Positions 8,507 through 15,980 of a stretch of DNA of 64,000 nt are shown piece after piece. A program made the position numbers and the translations under genes. Numbering within the stretch: the first letter of the stretch is position 1; the number at the start of each line of letters is the position of its first letter. Source of the stretch: Fimadaptatus sp948467645 (GTDB taxonomy: Bacteria > Bacillota > Clostridia > Christensenellales > Aristaeellaceae). The DNA is taken from assembly GCA_948467645.1 (NCBI GenBank), contig CAOKFD010000005.1, positions 13,656 to 77,655 of the forward strand. The letters run 5' to 3'. The notes under the pieces are model-generated. The model saw nothing but the letters and a program-made list of their open reading frames with translations, did not search any database and was not told where the DNA came from.

Positions 8507-9241
8507 ATGTCATTTTTATCTGATATTGCAACCGCCCTGGCCATTATACTGGTATCATGCGGCGTAAACCTTACCGAAATTTCCGGCGGCGAAGTATCTG
8601 TGCCCGCGGCAATAGCAACGGAAGCGCCGGCAACCACCGAAAGCGCGACTCCTGAACCGACTGCGGAGTCTGAAACCGATCCGACACAGCCCGCAGCGTC
8701 GCCGGAAGCTACAGCGTCGGCAGACGTGCAATCCGCGCAGTCCGCTGTTACGGCAAGCTTTGTGACCGAAGCCGAGGTTGAATCGGACGTTCAGACGCTT
8801 GCGACGCAGATGTACGCCGGGATAATAAGCGGTGTAAAGTATCAGGCACCGGCTATTGTTGAGGACAATGCCGATACGCATCTAAGCACGCGCTGGGTGG
8901 ATTACATGGCCGCCAGCACTGCACGCGACGATTCTACGAAGCTGACAGCTTTTTCCCGCCCGGGTGTAGTACCCGCGTTCCGCTCCATGTACGCCGACGG
9001 CGCGTATATTGTAGCAGTGTCCGATTGCACCGTAACGCTAAAGAACGCTTCCAGCGAGACGCAGGAAACCAGACTTACGTTCACGCTTAAATACGCCAAC
9101 AATGTATCGGGGCGCAAGATAGTTTCGATTGACATTAACGGCGATGCGAATTATGATACGTTGAAGTCGGCGCTGGACGCCGGTGCGGATATAAGCGCGA
9201 TAGACGCAAGCGTGGATTCGGCAATAAGCGCGCTTAACTGA
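8507..9241 (+). CDS. Putative lipoprotein of unknown function
   Basis: A 244-residue protein. A short hydrophobic start ends in IILVSC at residues 13-18, which fits a lipobox (L-V-S-C), although the N-terminus lacks the usual positive charge. A 70-residue Ala/Thr/Pro/Glu-rich linker follows. The C-terminal 140 residues look globular (FSRPGVVPAFRSMYADGAYIV) and match nothing I know. GGAGG precedes the ATG. It stands alone between the M24 peptidase and the rpsF promoter. Confidence 0.65.
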   Translation: MSFLSDIATALAIILVSCGVNLTEISGGEVSVPAAIATEAPATTESATPEPTAESETDPTQPAASPEATASADVQSAQSAVTASFVTEAEVESDVQTLATQMYAGIISGVKYQAPAIVEDNADTHLSTRWVDYMAASTARDDSTKLTAFSRPGVVPAFRSMYADGAYIVAVSDCTVTLKNASSETQETRLTFTLKYANNVSGRKIVSIDINGDANYDTLKSALDAGADISAIDASVDSAISALN

Positions 9242-9277
9242 CGTATTGTTAAAAGACGTAAAAAGTGCGCTATCCGA

Positions 9278-9306
9278 TTGCATTTTCGCGCAGAATCTGG
9301 TATAAT
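9278..9306 (+). promoter_or_regulatory. Promoter of rpsF-ssb-rpsR
   Basis: TTGCAT (9278-9283), 17-base spacer, then TATAAT (9301-9306). A TGG just before the -10 gives an extended -10. This is one of the strongest promoters in the window, as expected for ribosomal protein genes. Confidence 0.85.
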
Positions 9307-9322
9307 ACATAACCGGCGCATC

Positions 9323-9355
9323 CTTGCCCTGGGCAAAAACGCACAGGGCCGCAAG
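9323..9355 (+). ncRNA. S6:S18-binding leader motif of rpsF mRNA
   Basis: CTTG-CCCTG (9323-9331) pairs with CAGGG (9344-9348) and CAAG (9352-9355), leaving CCG (9349-9351) bulged on the 3' side. A stem with a bulged CCG in the rpsF 5' UTR is the published signature of the autoregulatory element bound by the S6:S18 protein complex. It lies 20 bases before the rpsF start and just after the promoter. Confidence 0.8.
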
Positions 9356-9375
9356 TCCATAAGGAGGTGAAACAG

Positions 9376-9819
9376 ATGAATCATTATGAGGCGATGTACA
9401 TCATCGACGCGATGATGGATGAACAGCCCCGCAAGGATCTTATCGAACGTTTCAGCAATCTGATTGTGCAAAACGGTGGCACCGTTGAGCGCATTGACGA
9501 GTGGGGCAAGCGCAATCTTGCCTATCCGATCAACTATAAGGCGATCGGCTATTACGTTTTGATGTACTTTACCGCTCCCGCGACCATGCCGCGCGAGCTG
9601 GAGCGTAACTTCCAGATTTCGGAAAACGTTCTGCGCTACCTGGTAATTGCCAACGATGGCAAGCTGCCGCCTAAGCGTGAATTCCGTCCGGCTGCTCCTG
9701 TTGCTCAGGCCGCCGCGCCCGTCATCAACATCGCGGATACCGCGACTGACGAGATGATCGCGACCGCTCCCGCGACTGAAGAGCCCAAGGCCGAAGAGGC
9801 CGCGCCCGTAGAGGAATAA
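9376..9819 (+). CDS. rpsF: 30S ribosomal protein S6
   Basis: A 147-residue protein of the small subunit platform that pairs with S18. The core NHYEAMYIIDAMM, EWGKRNLAYPINYKAIGYYVLMYF and YLVIANDGKL is typical. The last 45 residues are an Ala/Pro/Glu/Thr tail, longer than the usual 95-100 residue core. AAGGAGG at 9361-9367 is spaced 8 bases from ATG 9376; the in-frame GTG at 9367 overlaps it. First gene of rpsF-ssb-rpsR. Confidence 0.97.
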   Translation: MNHYEAMYIIDAMMDEQPRKDLIERFSNLIVQNGGTVERIDEWGKRNLAYPINYKAIGYYVLMYFTAPATMPRELERNFQISENVLRYLVIANDGKLPPKREFRPAAPVAQAAAPVINIADTATDEMIATAPATEEPKAEEAAPVEE

Positions 9820-9851
9820 TTCCAAAGGATTAAGAAGGAGAGTGTCAGAGG

Positions 9852-10277
9852 TTGAACAAGGTCATATTGATAGGCAACCTGACCCGCGACCCTGAGACTA
9901 GATCCGTGCCCAGCGGAGTAACGTGCTGTTCTTTCGGCTTGGCCGTGAATCGCCGTTTCAATAACGCGCAGGGTCAGCGGGAAACCGACTTTTTTAACAT
10001 TACTGCATGGCGTCAGCTGGGCGATCTGTGCATGAGGTATCTGTCCAAGGGGCGTAAGGTCTGCGTCGAGGGATCGATTCAGATACGCACCTATGATGCG
10101 CAGGACGGTACCAAGCGCACTGCGGTTGACATCATTGCGGATAACGTGGAGTTCCTCTCCAGCGCAAACGAACCCCGTCAAAACGACGGATTCAACGCTC
10201 CGCCGCCGCCCGCTCCGCCAGCTTTCAGCAGTCAGAACGGGTTTACGCAGGTGGACAATGACGAACTGCCTTTCTGA
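9852..10277 (+). CDS. ssb: Single-stranded DNA-binding protein
   Basis: A 141-residue OB-fold protein that coats single-stranded DNA in replication and repair. It begins NKVILIGNLTRDPETR, has FFNITAWRQLGDLC and KGRKVCVEGSIQIRTY in the OB core, a Pro-rich linker, and ends in the acidic tip DNDELPF that recruits partner proteins. Translation starts at TTG 9852, the residue where the family begins; AAGGAG lies about 11 bases upstream. It sits between rpsF and rpsR as in most Bacillota. Confidence 0.96.
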   Translation: MNKVILIGNLTRDPETRSVPSGVTCCSFGLAVNRRFNNAQGQRETDFFNITAWRQLGDLCMRYLSKGRKVCVEGSIQIRTYDAQDGTKRTAVDIIADNVEFLSSANEPRQNDGFNAPPPPAPPAFSSQNGFTQVDNDELPF

Positions 10278-10313
10278 TAGCAGATAGGCGGATTCTATAA
10301 GGAGGTACGCAAA

Positions 10314-10571
10314 ATGTCTGAAGATAGAGGCGATCGCGCTGCACGCCGTCCGCGTGGCCGTAGGCCGCGCCGCAAGGTGTGCCAGTTCTGTGTAGACAAG
10401 GTAGAGCATATCGATTACAAGGAGATTGCTCGTCTGCGCCGTTACATCAATGAGCGCGGAAAGATCCTGCCCCGCCGTATGTCCGGCACCTGCGCCAAGC
10501 ATCAGCGCCAGCTCTCTGTAGCTATCAAGCGCGCGCGTGCAATAGCGCTGCTGCCCTACACCGCGGACTAA
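10314..10571 (+). CDS. rpsR: 30S ribosomal protein S18
   Basis: An 85-residue basic protein of the small subunit that binds with S6. RRKVCQFCVDKVEHIDYKE, RRYINERGKILPRRMSGTC and AKHQRQLSVAIKRARAIALLPY are classic S18. The CQFC and TC cysteines of the zinc-type version are kept. AAGGAGGTACG precedes the ATG. Last gene of the operon, followed by a strong terminator. Confidence 0.98.
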   Translation: MSEDRGDRAARRPRGRRPRRKVCQFCVDKVEHIDYKEIARLRRYINERGKILPRRMSGTCAKHQRQLSVAIKRARAIALLPYTAD

Positions 10572-10591
10572 GCTTAACGCTTATATGCGAA

Positions 10592-10630
10592 GCGCCGTTG
10601 TTCGGATGATACCGGATGGCGGTGCTTTTT
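10592..10630 (+). terminator. Rho-independent terminator after rpsR
   Basis: A 14-bp stem (10592-10605 with 10612-10625, including G-T pairs) closes a loop ATGATA and is followed by TTTTT. Confidence 0.88.
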
Positions 10631-10778
10631 GTGTGCCTTGTTTCGATTTGCCAGGCAATGCCTTTTTCACCCGAATAAAGCGGTTATGATTTATATCATG
10701 GATGTATAAGCCGCCCCTTGCATTTTGCAGGTCAGCTTAAATAATGCCGCGTTTTCCGTGAAGAAGCTGTTATTTCGC

Positions 10779-10808
10779 TTGACATTGGGGCTCGAACAAA
10801 GCTATTAT
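10779..10808 (+). promoter_or_regulatory. Promoter of the GT2-GtrA gene
   Basis: TTGACA (10779-10784), 18-base spacer, TATTAT (10803-10808), 61 bases before the start codon. The remainder of this 300-base gap holds the rpsR terminator and nothing else I can identify. Confidence 0.7.
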
Positions 10809-10869
10809 TACACTGATATAGGATGCTGCTTGCGTCCGCAGTGATTTTCATATCTGGAAGAGGGGTCAT

Positions 10870-11901
10870 ATGGAGTACGTAGTGCTTATCCCCGCATATA
10901 AGCCGGACATGCGCCTTGTTGCGCTTGTAGATGAGCTTACACAGGTAGATTTGCCGGTGCTGGTTGTGGACGATGGTTCCACCGAGGAACAGCGGTCGGT
11001 GTTTGACGAACTGGCTAAACGCAATATACCGGTTGTACGACACGCCGTCAATCAGGGCAAGGGCCGCGCAATCAAGACGGGATTCAACTATCTTCTAATA
11101 AACCATCCCGAGCTTAAGGGTGTTGTGACCGCAGACTGCGACGGGCAGCACACTCCGGCGGATATAATGAAGGTGCTGGACGCGCTGCGCGAGCATCCGG
11201 ACGATATGATAATCGGCGCGCGCAAGTTTACCGGCAAGGTACCGCTGCGCTCGATGTTCGGCAACAAGCTGACGCGCGCGGTATTCTGGTTTGCGACTGG
11301 CATAAAGGTCACCGATACTCAGACCGGCCTGCGCGGATTCCCGGCAAGCTGCATGGCGCGCGTTATGAAGCTGAACGGCGAACGGTATGAACTGGAAATG
11401 AACATGCTGCTGGCCTTGAAGGACTGGAACATGCACGCGACGGAAGTACCTATCGAAACTATCTACATAAACGACAACGCCGCGTCGCATTTCAATGCGC
11501 TCAAGGACGGTCTGCTCGTATTCCGACAGATAATTACTTATATGTGCAGTTCGGCTGCGTCATGGGTAGTGGACTATGGCATGTACATATTGCTGTTGCT
11601 GCTGCCGTTCAAAATGCCGGAAGAACTGTGCCACGTGCTCGCGAGAATATGCTCCGCTCTGGTCAATTTTAAGATAAATCAGAAGGCTGTATTCCATATG
11701 CACGGCGGCAAGCGCGAGTTCATACTGTATGTGCTAATGGTGGCGATTACGCTTGGCATAGGCACGCCGCTTTTGCATCTGCTTACCAATAATGCGGGTT
11801 GGAATGCGCTCATTGCCAAGATGTGCGTGGATACGCTGCTGTTCTTCTTTAACTATCTTGTGCAGCGCGAGATAATATTCCGCCGCAAGCCGCAAAAGTA
11901 A
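10870..11901 (+). CDS. GT2 glycosyltransferase fused to GtrA-like membrane domain
   Basis: A 343-residue protein. Residues 1-215 form a GT-A fold like GtrB/dolichol-phosphate-mannose synthase: VLIPAYKPDMRLV, VLVVDDGST, NQGKGRAIKTGF and the metal-binding VVTADCDGQHTP. QTGLRGFP is the conserved loop. Residues 225-340 hold four hydrophobic helices of the GtrA/DPMS type, ending in NYLVQREIIFRRK. Such proteins usually load a sugar onto polyprenyl phosphate for surface glycan decoration. It starts at ATG 10870 after GAAGAGGGG and is monocistronic. Confidence 0.88.
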   Translation: MEYVVLIPAYKPDMRLVALVDELTQVDLPVLVVDDGSTEEQRSVFDELAKRNIPVVRHAVNQGKGRAIKTGFNYLLINHPELKGVVTADCDGQHTPADIMKVLDALREHPDDMIIGARKFTGKVPLRSMFGNKLTRAVFWFATGIKVTDTQTGLRGFPASCMARVMKLNGERYELEMNMLLALKDWNMHATEVPIETIYINDNAASHFNALKDGLLVFRQIITYMCSSAASWVVDYGMYILLLLLPFKMPEELCHVLARICSALVNFKINQKAVFHMHGGKREFILYVLMVAITLGIGTPLLHLLTNNAGWNALIAKMCVDTLLFFFNYLVQREIIFRRKPQK

Positions 11902-11937
11902 CGTTGCGCTTTTCATCGGATTCTCATCCAGCCTTAA

Positions 11938-11966
11938 TTGACATTGACGCGCAGCGATGATAACAT
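11938..11966 (+). promoter_or_regulatory. Promoter of the LiaF-like / RelA-SpoT pair
   Basis: TTGACA (11938-11943), 17-base spacer, TAACAT (11961-11966), about 50 bases before the first gene. Confidence 0.65.
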
Positions 11967-12018
11967 TTTTGTGTACGCAGTAATTTGTGCGCACAAAAAC
12001 GGGTGAGAAGGGATATAT

Positions 12019-12513
12019 GTGAAAATGGGCAATTTGTTCTGGCCGGTATTGCTGATAATCGCAGGCGCGCTGTTGCTGGTCAAGACGCTGCTACATATAA
12101 ACATACCTGTGTTTAAGGTGCTTGTCGCCGTGGCGCTGGTGTGGGGCGGCATATCGATAATCAGCTCAAATACCACGCGCAAGCCGGTCAGTTTTGGCAG
12201 TCGTATGGAAGTGACCGATTCTGCCATCGAATATACTGTTACTTTTGATTCCAGCGAAATCGACCTGTCTGGAGAATACATATCGCGCAGCCGCCTTGAG
12301 ATAGACTGTGTATTCGGCAAGGCGCTCGTCATACTGCCGCGTGATCGCGCGGTGCATATTGAGGCGTCGGGCGCTTTCTGCTCACTGCGTTCTCCGGGCG
12401 GGCGCAATATTACGTTTGGCGAATGCACATATGATTGCGGCTTCGGCGAACCACTTACAATTGAAGCAAACTGTGCATTCGGCGAGCTTGTGTTTATAGA
12501 GGCCGGCACATAA
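12019..12513 (+). CDS. LiaF-like membrane protein
   Basis: A 164-residue protein with two N-terminal membrane helices (NLFWPVLLIIAGALLLV and VFKVLVAVALVWGGISII) joined by a short loop. The C-terminal domain has the repetitive beta pattern of LiaF-type cell-envelope-stress proteins (YTVTFDSSEIDLSG, RLEIDCVFGKALVILP). LiaF proteins inhibit LiaS kinases, but no LiaRS pair is next to it. The start may be GTG 12019 (AAGGGA 5 bases upstream) or ATG 12025. It lies 25 bases before the RelA/SpoT-domain gene and probably shares its transcript. Confidence 0.65.
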   Translation: MKMGNLFWPVLLIIAGALLLVKTLLHINIPVFKVLVAVALVWGGISIISSNTTRKPVSFGSRMEVTDSAIEYTVTFDSSEIDLSGEYISRSRLEIDCVFGKALVILPRDRAVHIEASGAFCSLRSPGGRNITFGECTYDCGFGEPLTIEANCAFGELVFIEAGT

Positions 12514-12538
12514 ACATATACGGAAGGAGCCGGACACT

Positions 12539-14056
12539 ATGACCGAAAAGTCGAACGACACGCCCAAGCAGAATAAATCCGTAAATAAAGAACCGTCCGT
12601 TCAGCCTGTCGAAGGACACAATATGAGAGCGGTGCGCGTAGGCGCAAAGATGTACCGCACCGCATACCCGGAAGTACTGCACCCCGAACATACGACGCTT
12701 AAATATCGCGATGTGGCAACATCGCCCGGACGGCTCAAACTGTTCGATCTGACCGACGAAACGATAGACTTGTTAGAAGCATATCGCCCGCAGCTTGAGG
12801 GCGTGGCTGAGCATCTGCATGACTACCTGACCGAGGCGCTCAAGGCGCGTGAAGAAATGGTGCTGGGCGCACAGTCACGCGTAAAGGCGGCTGCGAGTCT
12901 CCAGCAAAAGATACTGCGCAAGGAGATGTACAAGCGTTTCAGCGACCCGCATACGCTGCTTAACGAGCTGTCTGACCTGGTTGGCGTACGCGTCGAATGC
13001 CGCTTTCTGGACGACGAATCTGTACTGTATGATGAACTGCGTCAGTATGTATGTATGCACGACGAAAATGGGCTGAGCTATTCGCCGGACTATCCCGGCA
13101 TAAAGTTCGACATGCGCGGCGTACAGCCTCAAAAGCAGATGAATGGTTTGCCGATATACCGCATAGACGGCTGGTATACTATGGCAAGCGGCATGGTTGC
13201 TCGGTTTGAATTGCAGATAAAGGCGCTGGTTCACGTATTCTGGGCCGAAGTCGAGCACGAGATAATATATAAGAACAATGCATATCTGCTGATGGACGGC
13301 TTTATGAAAAGTATGCTGAACTCGACTTACGATCATCTGAAGCTGGTCGATAGTCAGCTGCATACAATTTATAAGACGATACAGGTTCAGTCTGAGGGCA
13401 CTCAGCAGCAGATTCGCAACGGCGCACTGGAAGTTGTACTCGCCAAGGGAATAAGCGACATGTTCTTCAAGAAGATGCAGCGTTCGCTCGGATTTACAAT
13501 CGACTTTAAGCCCAGCTGCGACGCGCTGAGCCACTATATACTGCGCAGGACGCGCGTCGGTATGAACGACCTGAATATAGTCACGATGCTGTTCCATAGA
13601 GTGGCGTACATCGGATCGCTGCCGCTGGACTTTGAATCCCCACTTAAACTTGAGCGGCCTTTCAAAAGCGATATTGAGTTTTGCAATACGTTGGGACAAT
13701 ATTTTGAAAGCTGCATAAATTCGGACTATAATTGGAACACATTCTTTAGAATGCTGTTCGTACTGGAGCCGGGCAACAATATAGAGGATATGGAAGAATT
13801 CCTTAAAATGCTCTATGAGCGCTTCTCCAGTGAGGATATATTTGCGCCGCTGTACGGCATGTGGAAGGTACAGGAGATACACGACTATCGCGAGCAGCTG
13901 CTGGGCCGTTTGGCCGAGGCAATGGTCAAGGATGACAGTATCTCAATAATATACGAAGCCAATCTAACGCGCCGCGAAAAGCAGCTTGCCGATATAGTAG
14001 AACAGGCAAGCAAAACCATGGGAGCGTCGCCGCTTGAAGCGCCGACGTGCCTGTAA
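12539..14056 (+). CDS. Large RelA/SpoT-domain protein, probably catalytically altered
   Basis: A 505-residue protein whose middle matches the RelA_SpoT synthetase fold (PF04607). SRVKAAASLQQKILRK is the ATP-side basic motif, DLVGVRVECRF the metal-binding strand, and RFELQIKALVHVFWAEVEHEIIYKN the catalytic-Glu strand and following helix. The GTP loop, normally NGYxSxH, reads MNGLPIYRIDGWY, so the base-stacking Tyr and the Ser/His are missing. Stand-alone synthetases (RelQ/RelP) are about 210-260 residues; the extra 240 C-terminal residues here are helical and unknown. GGAG precedes the ATG. It could make a different nucleotide, bind one, or be inactive. Confidence 0.75.
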   Translation: MTEKSNDTPKQNKSVNKEPSVQPVEGHNMRAVRVGAKMYRTAYPEVLHPEHTTLKYRDVATSPGRLKLFDLTDETIDLLEAYRPQLEGVAEHLHDYLTEALKAREEMVLGAQSRVKAAASLQQKILRKEMYKRFSDPHTLLNELSDLVGVRVECRFLDDESVLYDELRQYVCMHDENGLSYSPDYPGIKFDMRGVQPQKQMNGLPIYRIDGWYTMASGMVARFELQIKALVHVFWAEVEHEIIYKNNAYLLMDGFMKSMLNSTYDHLKLVDSQLHTIYKTIQVQSEGTQQQIRNGALEVVLAKGISDMFFKKMQRSLGFTIDFKPSCDALSHYILRRTRVGMNDLNIVTMLFHRVAYIGSLPLDFESPLKLERPFKSDIEFCNTLGQYFESCINSDYNWNTFFRMLFVLEPGNNIEDMEEFLKMLYERFSSEDIFAPLYGMWKVQEIHDYREQLLGRLAEAMVKDDSISIIYEANLTRREKQLADIVEQASKTMGASPLEAPTCL

Positions 14057-14073
14057 CACATTATGAATATGAT

Positions 14074-14116
14074 CAGCCTGATTGCATCATGCCATTGTCG
14101 TGATGCGGTCAGGCTG
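14074..14116 (+). terminator. Long hairpin after the RelA/SpoT-domain gene
   Basis: A 16-bp stem (14074-14089 with 14101-14116, two G-T pairs) and an 11-base loop, followed by GTTT but no longer T run. Likely terminator. Confidence 0.6.
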
Positions 14117-14142
14117 GTTTCACATTTGAATTGATAATTTAC

Positions 14143-14171
14143 TTGAGTACGAGACTGGTTGCAGTTATAAT
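14143..14171 (+). promoter_or_regulatory. Promoter of the lipase-like gene / exporter operon
   Basis: TTGAGT (14143-14148), 17-base spacer, TATAAT (14166-14171), 36 bases before the start codon. Confidence 0.7.
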
Positions 14172-14206
14172 TGAAATAGCAATTTGATAAAATACGGAGG
14201 ATAAAC

Positions 14207-15274
14207 ATGGTAAAACGAGCACATCGCATTTTGTGCCTTATCATTATTTCCTTAATGATGATTTCAAATGTAGCTTTGGCAGATGAATTGGCACTGCCAT
14301 CGTCAAGTGCGGACTTTTCTGCTGATTTTGCAAAATATATGCTTATGTTGGCCACCGGCCACACGCAGGACAAAACGGCGGCTGTTCTTCAAGGCGAAGG
14401 CTTCGATATACTGGTACAGAATAACTATGATAAGTCCGACAACGACCCGTCGCATACCTGCGCATATACAATTGGCGTGCGCAATGTGCAGATAAACGGC
14501 GGCACACGGCCATTGATATTATGCGTAGTACGCGGCACAAACGCCGGAGAATGGTATTCCAACTTTGACTTTGCACCATCGCACAGCGGCGAAACATCGT
14601 TTGCCGAAAACTTCCTTTTTGCTGCAAACGATGTGTTTTTGACTTTGACAAACGTAATTGATGTCTATGACAGTCCAATAGTACTTGTAACCGGGCACAG
14701 CAGAGGTGCGGCGTGTGCTAACCTGCTGGGCGTATTGCTGAATGCAAGGTACGATTCGGACGACATTTATGTATATACTTTTGCCACGCCAAATACCTTG
14801 CGTGAACATCTTGACGATTGCGATAACATATTTAATGTCATAAATCCCTGCGATTTGGTTACGATGATGCCGCTTGGCGATTGGGGCTATATGCGAGCCG
14901 GACATGACGTTACCATCAGCGGAGATACTGAACTTGCTGAAAAGGAAACGAACGCGCTTTCAGCGCTGGTAAGGCTTGCGCCCGATATACCGGCATATTA
15001 CTCTATTCGGCATTCGCTTACCGGGCCGGGCGAGTCAGACGATGGTATGACTACGTTTGAAATGATGCTGATGCTGGCAAGCGGGATATCGCAAGATACG
15101 GACGCTAACGTTGAAACTGAACAATCTAATGCTATTGCCGCGGACAGCGACTTTTCCGAGCTTATGAATCTGCTTGGCAAACTGTCGGGATCGTGGTCGG
15201 AGAATGACGTGTTAAAGCAACACTTGCCGCAAACGTACCTGGATTTGCTGAATCAATATAATGCGGAGGGCTGA
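14207..15274 (+). CDS. Secreted lipase (class 3)-like alpha/beta hydrolase
   Basis: A 355-residue exported protein. A signal peptide (MVKRAHRILCLIIISLMM, cleavage near NVALA) is followed by an alpha/beta hydrolase with the lipase_3 layout. LCVVRGTNAGEWYSNFDF is the oxyanion-side segment and VLVTGHSRGAACANLLG the nucleophile elbow (G-H-S-R-G). A catalytic Asp candidate lies in NVINPCDLVTMMPLGDW. The His is not clearly placed. The stop overlaps the ribosome binding site of the ABC gene downstream, so it is probably cotranscribed with the MacB/FtsX-type exporter. Confidence 0.78.
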   Translation: MVKRAHRILCLIIISLMMISNVALADELALPSSSADFSADFAKYMLMLATGHTQDKTAAVLQGEGFDILVQNNYDKSDNDPSHTCAYTIGVRNVQINGGTRPLILCVVRGTNAGEWYSNFDFAPSHSGETSFAENFLFAANDVFLTLTNVIDVYDSPIVLVTGHSRGAACANLLGVLLNARYDSDDIYVYTFATPNTLREHLDDCDNIFNVINPCDLVTMMPLGDWGYMRAGHDVTISGDTELAEKETNALSALVRLAPDIPAYYSIRHSLTGPGESDDGMTTFEMMLMLASGISQDTDANVETEQSNAIAADSDFSELMNLLGKLSGSWSENDVLKQHLPQTYLDLLNQYNAEG

Positions 15275-15275
15275 A

Positions 15276-15977
15276 ATGGCTTATATAGAGTTCAAAAACG
15301 TATGCAAGATATATCACATGGGGCAGACAGAAATTCGTGCGCTTGACAATATAAGCTTCGACATAGACAAAGGCGAACTATGCGTAATAGTCGGCCCAAG
15401 CGGTGCTGGCAAGACGACATTGCTGAATATACTCGGCGGCATGGACGCGCCAACGAGCGGCACCATATTACTGGATGGGCGCGATATAAGCAAGCTGAAT
15501 GCAAGGCAGTTGACCGATTACCGCCGCACGGACGTAGGGTTTGTATTTCAGTTTTACAACCTTGTGCAGAACCTTACTGCGCTTGAAAATGTGGAGCTTG
15601 CCGCCGAGATATGCCGCGACAGTCTGGATGCGGCTGCTACGCTGGATGAAGTAGGCCTCGGAGATCGCATGGACAACTTTCCGGCGCAGTTGTCCGGCGG
15701 CGAACAACAGCGCGTGTCGATAGCCCGCGCGTTAGCTAAGAATCCCAAGATAATACTTTGCGACGAACCCACCGGCGCGCTGGATTATCATACCGGCAAG
15801 GCTGTGCTCAAACTATTACAGGACACATGCCGCAGTACCGGCAAAACCGTACTGATAATCACGCACAACAGCGCGCTTACCGCCATTGCAGATCACGTCA
15901 TTCGCGTTAAAAACGGCACTGTCGTTGAAAGCAGCCGCAACGAATTGCCAACGCCTGTAGAAAGGATAGAGTGGTAA
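15276..15977 (+). CDS. ABC transporter ATPase, MacB/LolD type
   Basis: A 233-residue ATPase. Walker A is GPSGAGKTTL, the Q-loop FVFQFYNLV, the signature LSGGEQQRVSIARAL, Walker B IILCDEPTGALD and the H-loop VLIITHN. This type powers FtsX-like permeases in peptide, lipoprotein or bacteriocin export and resistance. ATG 15276 follows GGAGGG at 15265-15270; the ATG at 15261 overlaps the previous gene. The permease starts 3 bases after the stop. Confidence 0.92.
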   Translation: MAYIEFKNVCKIYHMGQTEIRALDNISFDIDKGELCVIVGPSGAGKTTLLNILGGMDAPTSGTILLDGRDISKLNARQLTDYRRTDVGFVFQFYNLVQNLTALENVELAAEICRDSLDAAATLDEVGLGDRMDNFPAQLSGGEQQRVSIARALAKNPKIILCDEPTGALDYHTGKAVLKLLQDTCRSTGKTVLIITHNSALTAIADHVIRVKNGTVVESSRNELPTPVERIEW

Positions 15978-15980
15978 TAC

